Origin: Candidatus Dormiibacterota bacterium
Lineage (GTDB): Bacteria > Chloroflexota > Dormibacteria > Aeolococcales > Aeolococcaceae
DNA length: 64,000 bases
Reading direction: 5' to 3'
NCBI GenBank assembly: GCA_003153505.1
Contig: PLZA01000015.1
Coordinates: forward strand, 62,001-126,000
In this document: positions 56,087 to 63,808 of the stretch, piece by piece
Layout of the letters: each line of letters opens with the position of its first letter
Position numbering within the stretch: position 1 is the stretch's first letter
Made by a program: the position numbers and the translations under genes
The notes under the pieces: model-generated
The model's database searches: none
Told to the model about the DNA's origin: nothing
The model's input: only the letters and a program-made list of their open reading frames with translations

Positions 56087-57196
56087 TCAGTACTTTTCGG
56101 CCAAGGTCTTCGATCCGGTTGTGCTCCCGGTTGTCCCCGTCGCTATGCAGAACATCGCTGTTCCAGTGACCGCGCAACTGACCGAGTAGAGGAGGTTCGC
56201 GGATGAGGAGCTGGCTGATGGCATCGCCGCCCAGCCGCCAGACCCGCTCCATTGCTCGATGAGGGTCCCGACGCTGTCCGAGCCCGCTGCTATGCACTCC
56301 GTCGTGCTTACGCACGTCACGCCCTCCAGCCTGCCGTAGGACCCTGGGTCGGCGGTGCCCACTATCGACCAAGCCGCTCCGTTCCATGTGACAGCGAGGG
56401 GCTGCTCGGTGTCCGTGGCCTCGCCGGGGGTCTCGCCGACAGCCCAACAGAAGTTGGTGGCCCGGCATCGAACACCCAAGAGCGTTCCCGGCGTGGAGAA
56501 ACTGCTGATGGCCCAGCTGGCGCCATTCCACTGCTCGATGAGCGTGCCCGCGAGCCCGTCACCGACCGCCATGCAGGAGCCGGCCGTCGGGCAACTCACC
56601 CCGTACAGTTCGTCACCGTAGTTGCCCGGCAGGTACTCGGACGCCCACTCGAGGCCGTTCCACCGCTCGGCGAACGAGTACCCGTTAGGATCGCCGTTCA
56701 ACGTGTAGCTGCCCACAGCCATGCAGAAGCTCGTGCTCTTACAGCTCACCCCCGTGAGCAGCCAGTACCCGCCTTGATTGGGGGCCTGTTTGCTCAGGCT
56801 CCATTTCGATCCGTTCCATTGCTCGATGAGGCTGACGGCACCGTCACCACCCGGGTACGCCCGACCCACGGCCATACAGAAATGGGTGCTGATGCAAGCC
56901 ACGCCGCTGAGCCAGCTCTCCGGAGCGCCGCTAGGAACTGGCGCCGAGAGCGTCGTGAGGTTTGAGCCGTTCCACTTCTCGATCAGGGGCTTCCCCCTAG
57001 AAGCGCTGCTCCACCCGCCGACGGTCATACAGAAACTGCTGCTTATGCAGCTGACGCCGGACAAGGCGTCTGACGACGCTCCAGCATGGTTTGGCGACGG
57101 CACAATCGACCACTGAGCGGCGTCGGCGGAAAGGGTGTCGCTCATACCAAAGGCCAGAGCAGCTGCGATGATGGCGACGATGCGGCGTGGTGGCAT
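56087..57196 (-). CDS. Secreted seven-repeat Cys-pair protein, probable beta-propeller
   Basis: The 369-residue protein has a signal peptide (MPPRRIVAIIAAALAFGM, cleavage probably after ADA near residue 27) and then seven repeats of about 45-50 residues. Each repeat has the form LxGVSCxSxxFCxAVG, a variable loop, then LIEQWNGSxWS; the Cys pair is normally C-x5-C. Seven such repeats fit a seven-bladed propeller with one disulfide per blade. I recognise the pattern from secreted proteins of soil bacteria but know no function. ATG 57196 follows a GGAGG by 9 bases and gives the signal peptide; GTG 57238 is an alternative. It is intact inside a degraded region. Confidence 0.7.
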   Translation of the reverse strand: MPPRRIVAIIAAALAFGMSDTLSADAAQWSIVPSPNHAGASSDALSGVSCISSSFCMTVGGWSSASRGKPLIEKWNGSNLTTLSAPVPSGAPESWLSGVACISTHFCMAVGRAYPGGDGAVSLIEQWNGSKWSLSKQAPNQGGYWLLTGVSCKSTSFCMAVGSYTLNGDPNGYSFAERWNGLEWASEYLPGNYGDELYGVSCPTAGSCMAVGDGLAGTLIEQWNGASWAISSFSTPGTLLGVRCRATNFCWAVGETPGEATDTEQPLAVTWNGAAWSIVGTADPGSYGRLEGVTCVSTTECIAAGSDSVGTLIEQWSGSGGWAAMPSASSSSANLLYSVSCAVTGTAMFCIATGTTGSTTGSKTLAEKY

Positions 57197-57407
57197 TTGC
57201 CATGTCCTCCACCAAGCAGCCTTCGTGGAAGCTGTCACCCAGACTTCCGCCGGACTGCGCGTCTGATCGTCGATGCAGGAGGGTGCTCGCAGGTTCGAGA
57301 CGTGGTCCAGAGCCGAAGGTCATGTGCTAGGGGGGTCGAAGGTCATCTTGACGTTCGTGAATCTCTTCGTTGCCGTGGCGTCAGCCCCAAGGAGGAGCTT
57401 CTTGGGC

Positions 57408-57640
57408 TCACCGAGATGGAGCATGGAGAGATTGAACCATCCCGGTTTCATAGAGACTCGGGTCATTGAGACCCAGCCATTGCGACTGGGGTGACTGACG
57501 GTAATAGGTCGCCTCGAACTCAGCGGGTGGGATTCAGGCCGGTCTCTCGGTGCCGACGGCGCTGGTCGAACCAGTCGACGTACTCGAGAGTCTCGACGCC
57601 CCCCTCGAGCACCCCGCCCCACCCCTCGTGCGGAAGCGCC
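57408..57640 (-). mobile_element. IS3-family transposase C-terminal remnant (frameshifted)
   Basis: On the minus strand one frame reads ETLEYVDWFDQRRRHRETGL and stops at 57520; the next frame, from about 57524, reads AEFEATYYRQSP followed by QWLGLNDPSLYETG and stops at 57408. Together they match the C-terminal end of IS3-family transposases (LEWVDWFN...R, then PPAEFEA.YY), broken by a frameshift. No terminal repeats or upstream transposase body are visible. The flanking 57197-57407 and 57641-57902 hold no gene that I can support. Confidence 0.75.
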
Positions 57641-57902
57641 CGAAACCCACCGGCAGGACATCGACGACGTTCTCGCTGCTGATCATCGTCGCCTCCTTAC
57701 AAAGAATGCGTTCCCTTGGTAGGTGGTTTGAAGTGGCTGAACGCATCATTCGATCGACACACAGCAATCGTCCGATCCCGCCAGCAACCGGCGACGGTCG
57801 GCTTTCTAAACCGCGACGCTGTCGAACGTGGACTCGATCGGGGCCGTGTTGAACGGCGCGATGAGCCCCGCGCACTCGAAGTGATCTAACCCGTAACTCG
57901 GT

Positions 57903-58000
57903 TTGAACCTACATTTGAGGACCGACGGCCATCACCTGGTGCACTGGGCCCACGGCGGGGCTACCACGCTCGAGGACCTCGTCAATCGTCAATACGACCC
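57903..58000 (+). pseudogene. HNH nuclease core remnant 1
   Basis: The frame reads RTDGHHLVHWAHGGATTLED followed by LVN, matching the HNH core (xHHxxxWxxGGxTxLxNL) of DUF222-linked nucleases, and then loses similarity. No start or upstream domain is attached. Confidence 0.6.
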
Positions 58001-58149
58001 CCTCGAGAGCCGCCGAATGGCATCAACCACGCTCGGGCAAGCCTTCTGGTCCTCGACCAACCACCTTCTGTGGCCGTGTGGAACAGGGCCGTCGCCGACC
58101 TGATTGCCCGCTGGTCACCATCGAGCATGCTGGGTGGATGGCTGAGCGG

Positions 58150-58155
58150 TACTGT
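58150..58155 (+). promoter_or_regulatory. Possible -10 box (TACTGT) of the GNAT gene
   Basis: TACTGT ends 9 bases before ATG 58165. It favours that start over ATG 58138, which lies upstream of the box. Confidence 0.35.
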
Positions 58156-58164
58156 TCGCCGTGC

Positions 58165-58758
58165 ATGGACGGCTCGGTTTCCGCGCGTCGGGCGACGCCG
58201 ACCGACATCGAGTTGGTCACCACCATCATCGAGCTTGCGTTCGCCAAAGACCCCCTCTGGAGTCGTGCGTTGAGCCCGCTCAGCCTCGCGCAGCGTCGAC
58301 CATTCTGGCGCCTGTTCGCTGAGGGCACGTTGCGGTACCCCTGGACATGGCTGCTGGGCGGCGGGGGAGCCACGTCGCTGTGGATTCCACCGGACGGGAC
58401 AGAGATGTCGCCCGAGCAGGAGGAGCGTATATCCGAGCTGGCGAGCGGGCTCGGTCCCAATAAGGACAACTTCCACGAACTGTTGAGGCGATTTGATGCT
58501 GCTCACCCGCGAACGGAGCCGCACTACTACCTGTCTCTCCTCGGGACGCACCCCGACCACCGCGGTCAGGGCCTGGGCATGCGGCTCCTCGCCCACGATC
58601 TAGCGTTGATCGACGAGGAGCACCGCGCGGCATACCTTGAATCGTCGAACCCGACGAACAACCGCCGCTACGCACGCGCTGGCTTCGAGGCGGTTGGCGA
58701 GTTCTCATATCCAGGCAACGGTCCAGTTGTGACCACGATGTGGCGCCCCGCTCGTTAG
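58165..58758 (+). CDS. GNAT-family N-acetyltransferase
   Basis: The 197-residue protein has the GNAT fold: an N-terminal SARRATPTDIELVTTIIELAF, the acetyl-CoA pyrophosphate loop HPDHRGQGLGMRLL (motif A), and a C-terminal NPTNNRRYARAGFEAVGEF (motif B). The acceptor is unknown; resistance or small-molecule acetylation are typical roles. ATG 58165 is preferred on a TANNNT box; ATG 58138 would add nine residues. It lies between two HNH nuclease fragments in the degraded island and may have arrived with it. Confidence 0.85.
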   Translation: MDGSVSARRATPTDIELVTTIIELAFAKDPLWSRALSPLSLAQRRPFWRLFAEGTLRYPWTWLLGGGGATSLWIPPDGTEMSPEQEERISELASGLGPNKDNFHELLRRFDAAHPRTEPHYYLSLLGTHPDHRGQGLGMRLLAHDLALIDEEHRAAYLESSNPTNNRRYARAGFEAVGEFSYPGNGPVVTTMWRPAR

Positions 58759-58801
58759 CAAACGGCCTCACCTGCCCAAGGGAGAGTGCAAACAGCCAGA
58801 T

Positions 58802-59029
58802 GTGGGCCTAGTGCGAACTTGTGCGCCCTCGCGTGAGCACCCAGGGCAAACGGCCGGACAGGGCGACACCGACCTTGCCAACCTGATCCTGCTCTGCTAC
58901 CGCCACCACTGGATGCTCCATGTGGGGGGCTGGCAGCTCACCAAGGTCGAGCGCGGACGCGTGCTCGCAATCCCACCCTCCGCCACTCACCGCTCCTGGA
59001 CCCGCGCCCCCGCTATCACGGCGGTGTGA
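58802..59029 (+). pseudogene. HNH nuclease C-terminal remnant 2
   Basis: The frame reads GDTDLANLILLCYRHHWMLH followed by VGGWQLTKVERGRVLAIPP, matching the end of DUF222-HNH nucleases (LANLVLLCxxHHxxxHxGGW). The N-terminal part is missing. It overlaps in homology with remnant 1 by about ten residues, so it is a second copy rather than its continuation. From 59030 to 59518 I see no supportable gene. Confidence 0.65.
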
Positions 59030-59318
59030 GGCCCCGGGATCTGGCGGCAGCTCCTCACGCCGTCCGGTGCCCGCGGCTTGCTCGCGTGTGGCTTGGTTTT
59101 CGCGTGGCTTGCTTTTCGCGAGGCTTCGCGGAGCACAGTTGCACTGATCCACGGCACGGAACCATGCCCACCGACCCCGATGCCCGCAGCGGACGCCACG
59201 CCCGCTGGCGACGCCACGCCACTGGCACGGCAACTCGAGTGCCCGTGCGGGCACGGGAGGGCCACTTTCCCTCCTTGAATGCCCCAGCATGATGTGCTAG
59301 CGTTCCGGCCAGGCCACA

Positions 59319-59345
59319 AGATGTAGGGCTGCACCCCTTACATCT
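59319..59345. terminator. Hairpin in the gap before the tail-anchored protein gene
   Basis: AGATGTA (59319-59325) pairs with TACATCT (59339-59345), extended by three G-C pairs with a bulged T. It may end transcription from the degraded island. There is no T-run. Confidence 0.3.
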
Positions 59346-59501
59346 CCGGCTCGTCGGGCAGCGGGCGCCGGGCTCTCTCACCGCTCAGGCTATGGCTCCG
59401 ATCGTGGCCCCTCTCATCCGGAGGCCCGCTGCCTGCCCTGGATTCACACCTCCGCACGACACCACGGCCTTTCGAGGTCGGGTCGGGCCCTTGGCCCCTG
59501 A

Positions 59502-59507
59502 TACGCT
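59502..59507 (+). promoter_or_regulatory. Possible -10 box (TACGCT) of the tail-anchored/Get3-like cluster
   Basis: TACGCT lies 11 bases before the ATG at 59519, like the gdhA arrangement. No ribosome-binding site is visible. Confidence 0.35.
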
Positions 59508-59518
59508 TCGATGAGTTC

Positions 59519-60040
59519 ATGGCGAAAAAGACACGGAAGCAGAAGCAGCGGGCTGCCACGCGGCGTCCGGGAGCACCGGCCACGGGAGCACCGGCGACGG
59601 CGGCACCCGCTGCAGCCGCACGCCCGGCGGCGACGCAGGCGCCCGCGAGCACGCGCCCCGCAGCCGCACAAGCGCCGTCGAGCCCGCGTCCGGCCGTCCC
59701 CAGAGCGCTTCCCGACACCATCCTGCCCCTGCCGGGCACCGAACTCGAAGTCGAGTCGGACCAAATCGATGAAGCGCCTGACGACGAGGTCGCTGCTGCC
59801 GTGGACAGCTCGTCACGCCGCCGAGTCCAGCGGCTCAACCCCGCCGCCCAGCCGCGGCCGCTCCGCGGCCAGTTGAGCGCTGCCGCTATGTTCCAGCCGC
59901 TCGACAGCGAGGAGGCGGCGATACCGTTCGATCGCGTTCCCTATGTGCCTCGCGACCTCCGTCGCGTCGCGATCATGGCCGCGCTGATGATCGTGCTCAT
60001 CCTCATCGCGGCGTTCGTGGTGACGCGCATCAATCCGTGA
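59519..60040 (+). CDS. Predicted tail-anchored membrane protein
   Basis: The 173-residue protein has a basic N-terminus (MAKKTRKQKQRAATRR), a long Ala/Pro-rich disordered stretch, an acidic segment (about 75-95) and a single transmembrane helix at the extreme C-terminus (about 150-168, VAIMAALMIVLILIAAFVV) followed only by TRINP. There is no signal peptide. This is the topology of a tail-anchored protein. I do not recognise a family. It ends 16 bases before a Get3/ArsA-type ATPase gene, the class that handles tail-anchored proteins in eukaryotes, which makes it a candidate client. Confidence 0.65.
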   Translation: MAKKTRKQKQRAATRRPGAPATGAPATAAPAAAARPAATQAPASTRPAAAQAPSSPRPAVPRALPDTILPLPGTELEVESDQIDEAPDDEVAAAVDSSSRRRVQRLNPAAQPRPLRGQLSAAAMFQPLDSEEAAIPFDRVPYVPRDLRRVAIMAALMIVLILIAAFVVTRINP

Positions 60041-60056
60041 GCATCGAGACACGCGC

Positions 60057-61229
60057 GTGCGAGTGATCCTCTACACAGGCAAAGGTGGCGTCGGCAAGAC
60101 GACCGTTGCGGCGGCAACCGCCGTGAAATGCGCAAGCCTGGGCTACAAGACGCTGGTCATCAGCACCGACGCCGCGCACAGCCTCGGCGACAGCATCGAT
60201 CAGGAGATCGGTGACCACCCGACCGAGCTTGCGCCCAATCTTTGGGGGCAGGAGGTCAATGCGCTCCACGAGCTCGAGGAGCACTGGGACCGTATCCACA
60301 TCTACCTGACGTCGCTGTTTGCGTCGCAGGGCGTCGACGACATCGTCGCCGAGGAGATGGCGTCCCCTCCAGGTATGGAAGAGGTCGCGAGCCTCATGTG
60401 GATCAAGAAGCACAAGCGTGAAGGCAAGTTCGACGTGCTCATCGTCGATTGCGCGCCGACCGGCGAGACGCTGCAGCTGCTCGCGTTTCCCGACGTCGCC
60501 AAGTGGTATCTCGATCGCATCTTCCCGATTCACCGCATGATGAACAAGGTCGCGCGTCCAATGATGCAGCCGTTCATCAGCATCCCGCTGCCGAGCGACG
60601 AGATCTTCGGCAACGTCAAGGATCTCCTGCTCGACCTCGAGGGCATGAAGAAGATCCTCGGCGATCCCAAAGTCTGCACCACCCGGATCGTCCTCAACCT
60701 CGAGAAGATGGTGGTCAAGGAGGCGCAGCGGGCGTTCACCTACCTGAGCCTTTACGACTATCTCACCGACCTTGTTGTGGTCAACCGTGTCCTGCCACCC
60801 GAGGTCACCGACCGCTATTTCGACTCGTGGCGCGAGGCTCAGCAGCGATATGCGCTGATGGTGGAGACGGCGTTCTCCCCGATCCCGACGCTCGAGACCA
60901 AGCTGTTCGACCACGAGATCGTCGGCCTCGACTCGCTTGCCGAGATGGGCGAGTCGATCTACGGCGACCTCGATCCGTCGCAGATCTTCTATCACTCGGT
61001 GCCGCAGCGCATTCGCAAAGTCGGCAACAACTACGAGCTCCAGCTCCACCTTCCCTTCGTCGGCAAGGAGGACGTCGACATCAAGCACCGCGAGGGCGAG
61101 CTCTTCGTCAGCGTCGGGCCGTACAAACGCGAGATCTCGCTGCCCCGGGTGCTCAACGGCAAGCGCGTGAGCAAGGGGCGACTCGACGAGGGCATGCTGG
61201 TGGTCACATTCTCGGATCGCAAGCCGTGA
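60057..61229 (+). CDS. Get3/ArsA-family ATPase with C-terminal Hsp20-like domain
   Basis: The 390-residue protein has the deviant Walker A loop TGKGGVGKTT (7-16), switch I STDAAHSLGD, the A-motif VDCAPTGETLQLL (most relatives have DTAPTG), a Met-rich helical subdomain (HRMMNKVARPMMQPF) and, after about residue 322, a small beta domain (YELQLHLPFVGKEDVDI ... SLPRVLNG) of the ArsA_HSP20/alpha-crystallin type. The arsenite-binding cysteines and the Get3 CxxC are absent. This matches the Get3d type rather than an arsenite pump ATPase. The GTG start is 16 bases after the tail-anchored protein gene; the stop overlaps the next gene (GTGA). Confidence 0.88.
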   Translation: MRVILYTGKGGVGKTTVAAATAVKCASLGYKTLVISTDAAHSLGDSIDQEIGDHPTELAPNLWGQEVNALHELEEHWDRIHIYLTSLFASQGVDDIVAEEMASPPGMEEVASLMWIKKHKREGKFDVLIVDCAPTGETLQLLAFPDVAKWYLDRIFPIHRMMNKVARPMMQPFISIPLPSDEIFGNVKDLLLDLEGMKKILGDPKVCTTRIVLNLEKMVVKEAQRAFTYLSLYDYLTDLVVVNRVLPPEVTDRYFDSWREAQQRYALMVETAFSPIPTLETKLFDHEIVGLDSLAEMGESIYGDLDPSQIFYHSVPQRIRKVGNNYELQLHLPFVGKEDVDIKHREGELFVSVGPYKREISLPRVLNGKRVSKGRLDEGMLVVTFSDRKP

Positions 61230-61492
61230 CCGAAGCGTGTCGCGTCTGCCCCTCACGCCTCGTCGAGGAGGCTTCGAAGATTCTCGGGACCTCGTTCAGC
61301 GACATCGTCCCTCCCGAGGCGCAGCGCCACCTGCTCATCGCCCAGCGCGAACTGCTGCTCGCAGTGGCGGCGATGATCGAGCACCACACGTCGCACCCCG
61401 CGCCATCCACCGAGTCACCGTCCGGCGGGCGGAGACGCTCACGAAGCGGAACAGAGCGCTCGCGGCGGCCGTCGCGGGTCGAGCTCGAGTAG
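61226..61492 (+). CDS. Small CxxC protein coupled to the Get3-like ATPase
   Basis: The 88-residue protein starts TEACRVCPSRLVEEASKILG, has a helical middle (PEAQRHLLIAQRELLLAVAAMIEHH) and a Ser/Arg-rich disordered tail. Cys5 and Cys8 form a CxxC that could bind zinc or react with thiols. I do not recognise the family. The GTG overlaps the ATPase stop, so the two are made together. The ATPase itself lacks the CxxC that Get3 uses to dimerise, so this protein may supply that role, an inference. Confidence 0.6.
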   Translation: MTEACRVCPSRLVEEASKILGTSFSDIVPPEAQRHLLIAQRELLLAVAAMIEHHTSHPAPSTESPSGGRRRSRSGTERSRRPSRVELE

Positions 61493-61502
61493 CCGGCGCC
61501 GG

Positions 61503-62240
61503 GTGACAAGCCCCGGTACCTACCTGGCGATCGTCCTCTACACGCTGCCAGGTTTCGTGTTCGGATCGCTGATCCACGAGCTAAGCCACGCTGCCATTGC
61601 GTTGCGCTGCGGCGACCCGACGCCGCGCCGCGACGGCCGCATGACCCTCGATCCGCGTCGCAATCTGGATCCGCTCGGCTGCTTTGCGCTCCTGCTGGCG
61701 GGAGTCGGCTGGGGACGTCCCGTGCCGCTCGATCCACTGCACCTCCGCGAGGGCAGGCAGCGCGCGGCGGTGGCGGCCGCCGGGCCGCTCGCGCACCTGG
61801 TGGTGGCCGCGATCTTCGCCGGGGCCTTGCGCGCGGAACTGCTCGGTTCCGGGCTCGACGTGAGCGGGTTCGACACGCTCGCGCAATTCACCGTGCAGGG
61901 CGTGATCCTCGGCGTGCTGCTGCAGGGATTTCTCGTGAACATCGCGCTCTTCGTCTTCAACGCACTCCCGATCCCCGGGCTGGACGGTTACGCGGTCATC
62001 CGCAGTCTCCTGTTCAGTGCGGCGCCGCGCGTCTTCCTCTACGTGGAGCACTACCGCTACGTGCTCTACGCACTCGCGGCACTGGCCGCCCTGCTGCCAC
62101 CGCCGTTGACCCACGGCCGCGTCGATCTGGTTGCGGCCATGACCGTCGGCACGGCCACGCTCACCTTCGACCACCTGATCGTGCCCGGCGTGGATCCGAT
62201 CTTCATCGGTCTGCCGAACCTGTTCCACCTTCTGTCATGA
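61503..62240 (+). CDS. Site-2 protease family (M50) membrane metalloprotease
   Basis: The 245-residue polytopic protein has the zinc motif HELSH (His25, Glu26, His29) in its first transmembrane helix and the third-ligand motif NALPIPGLDGY in a later one, as in compact M50/site-2 proteases that cut membrane-embedded segments. It has no PDZ or CBS domain. It follows the CxxC protein by 10 bases. Single-pass proteins such as the tail-anchored protein upstream are plausible substrates but nothing shows this. Its stop overlaps an ATG inside a 28-base tandem repeat. Confidence 0.85.
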   Translation: MTSPGTYLAIVLYTLPGFVFGSLIHELSHAAIALRCGDPTPRRDGRMTLDPRRNLDPLGCFALLLAGVGWGRPVPLDPLHLREGRQRAAVAAAGPLAHLVVAAIFAGALRAELLGSGLDVSGFDTLAQFTVQGVILGVLLQGFLVNIALFVFNALPIPGLDGYAVIRSLLFSAAPRVFLYVEHYRYVLYALAALAALLPPPLTHGRVDLVAAMTVGTATLTFDHLIVPGVDPIFIGLPNLFHLLS

Positions 62241-62304
62241 GCGTCGTGTCTTGTGCGTCCTGTCATGAGCGTCGTGTCTTGTGCGTCCTGTCATGAGCGT
62301 CGTG
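62233..62304 (+). repeat. 28-bp tandem repeat (2.6 copies) at the protease-NUDIX junction
   Basis: Copies at 62233-62260 and 62261-62288 are identical, and 62289-62304 repeats the first 16 bases. Each copy contains ATGAGCGTCGTG, so the NUDIX start region is tripled. The first ATG (62237) overlaps the protease stop as ATGA and opens a 19-codon frame that ends in a TGA overlapping the third ATG (62293), again as ATGA. Confidence 0.9.
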
Positions 62305-62802
62305 ACCATCGACGGCGTCGAATGGACCGTCGAAGGCGCCCAGGTTGCGATCGTGGAGCGCGGGCGCGTGCTCCTCCAGTTTCGACCCTGGCCTCCTGGG
62401 TGGGAGCTTCCCGGCGGTCACTGCGAGCCCGGTGAGGATCCCGCGGTCACGGCGGCGCGGGAGACCGAGGAAGAGACCGGCTACCAGGTGCGCGTCGCCG
62501 GCATCGTCGGTGTGTACTCATGGCGGGGACTGCGCTCCGCCGGTGACGTCCTCTTCCTCGGCCAGGTCATCGGCGGTGCCCCGCGGCGCAGCCTCGAAGC
62601 CTGGGCGCTCCGGATGGCCGCCCCCGACGCTTTGCCTCGCACAGTGTTTCCGTGGATACGGGACCGGGTGCGCGACGCTGTCGACGTTGCCGGCGGTGAA
62701 GCCGCCGTGCACCGCGTGCAACCGGTGACGATCCGCCACGTGCTCGGCTTCGCGACCGCGTGGCTGCACACACCGGTTGACCGATTGCTGCGACGCCGAT
62801 GA
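62293..62802 (+). CDS. NUDIX hydrolase
   Basis: The 169-residue protein has a full Nudix box (GGHCEPGEDPAVTAARETEEETG, about residues 41-63, split by me only for length: GX5EX7REUXEEXGU), so it hydrolyses a nucleoside diphosphate linked to another moiety. The substrate is not evident. ATG 62293 (MSVVTIDGVEW) is taken as start because it lies in the third repeat copy and begins homology. Its stop overlaps the exchanger ATG (ATGA). Confidence 0.88.
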   Translation: MSVVTIDGVEWTVEGAQVAIVERGRVLLQFRPWPPGWELPGGHCEPGEDPAVTAARETEEETGYQVRVAGIVGVYSWRGLRSAGDVLFLGQVIGGAPRRSLEAWALRMAAPDALPRTVFPWIRDRVRDAVDVAGGEAAVHRVQPVTIRHVLGFATAWLHTPVDRLLRRR

Positions 62803-63788
62803 TCACCGCGCTGCTCTTCGTCGCGAGCCTGATCCTGGTGGTCGTCGCGTCGGAGCTGTTCACCAACGCGATCGAGTGGGCGGGTTACCTGCTCAATCTC
62901 GGCACCGGTGCAACCGGCAGCCTGCTCGCCGCACTGGGCACGTCGTTGCCGGAAACCGTCGTCCCCATCGTCGCGCTCGCGACTCACTCGCCGGCCGCAG
63001 ACTCGGTCGCGACCGGCGCGGTGCTGGGTTCGCCATTCCTGCTCCTCACCCTTGGGGCCGGCGCGACCGGCATCGCGGTGGTGCTGCGTGGCGGAGCGCG
63101 AAAGCTGGTGATCGACCGGCGGCAGGCGCGGCGTGACCTCGGTGTCTTCCTCGGAGCATTCACGGTCGCGGTGGTCTCGAGCGTGCTGCCGGGTGGCGCG
63201 CGCATCGCTGTCGGCGCGCTGTTGCTGCTCGCGTACGCCGTGTACGTCGTCGCCACGCTGCGCGGCAGTGCGGCTGCGGGCGAGAGTCCCGAGCCGTTGC
63301 ACATCGTGCGCTGGCGCCCGGACAAGCCGCACCCGATGCTGGTGGCGCTGCAGCTCGCCATTGCTGTCGCGTTGCTCATCGTCGGTTCGCAGCTCTTTGT
63401 CACAGCGCTCGACCAGACGGCGTCGGCGCTGCAGGTCCCGGCGCTGGTGCTCGCCCTAGTGATCGTCCCGGTGGCAACCGAGCTTCCCGAGACGCTCAAC
63501 AGCGTGCTCTGGGTGCGCACCAACGACGACATGCTCGCCTTCGGCAACGTCGCGGGGTCGGCAACCTTTCAGTCGTGCGTCCTGGCTTCGATCGGGGTCG
63601 TCTTCACGACCTGGCACCCGGGGTCTGCGGGGCTGATCAGCGCAACGCTCACCGTGCTGACGGCCGCATTCCTGCTCACGCTGCTCTGGAACGGCCGCGC
63701 CCGCGGCGCGTTGCTGATGCTGGCGATCGTCCCCTGGGTTGCCTACGTCGTGGCGCAGGTCGCAACCGGCGGACGTCTGGCGCTCTGA
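62799..63788 (+). CDS. Sodium/calcium exchanger (CaCA) family membrane protein
   Basis: The 329-residue protein has about ten transmembrane helices and two alpha-repeats, each with an acidic residue: ALGTSLPETVVPIVAL in the first half and VPVATELPETLNSVLWVR in the second, both typical of YrbG-like CaCA exchangers. It would exchange Ca2+ or another cation for Na+ or H+. The ATG overlaps the NUDIX stop. A GNAT gene follows after 20 bases. Confidence 0.88.
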   Translation: MITALLFVASLILVVVASELFTNAIEWAGYLLNLGTGATGSLLAALGTSLPETVVPIVALATHSPAADSVATGAVLGSPFLLLTLGAGATGIAVVLRGGARKLVIDRRQARRDLGVFLGAFTVAVVSSVLPGGARIAVGALLLLAYAVYVVATLRGSAAAGESPEPLHIVRWRPDKPHPMLVALQLAIAVALLIVGSQLFVTALDQTASALQVPALVLALVIVPVATELPETLNSVLWVRTNDDMLAFGNVAGSATFQSCVLASIGVVFTTWHPGSAGLISATLTVLTAAFLLTLLWNGRARGALLMLAIVPWVAYVVAQVATGGRLAL

Positions 63789-63808
63789 GACCGGCACAAT
63801 CGCCGGTC

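Noticed and set aside
60057-61229. Arsenite efflux ATPase ArsA
   Set aside because: The cysteines that bind arsenite are absent, the protein is a single half-type unit with an Hsp20-like tail, and no arsB/arsD/arsR genes are nearby.
62233-62304. A CRISPR array
   Set aside because: The 28-base units are directly adjacent with no spacers between them; it is a simple tandem duplication. No other spaced direct repeats were seen in the window.
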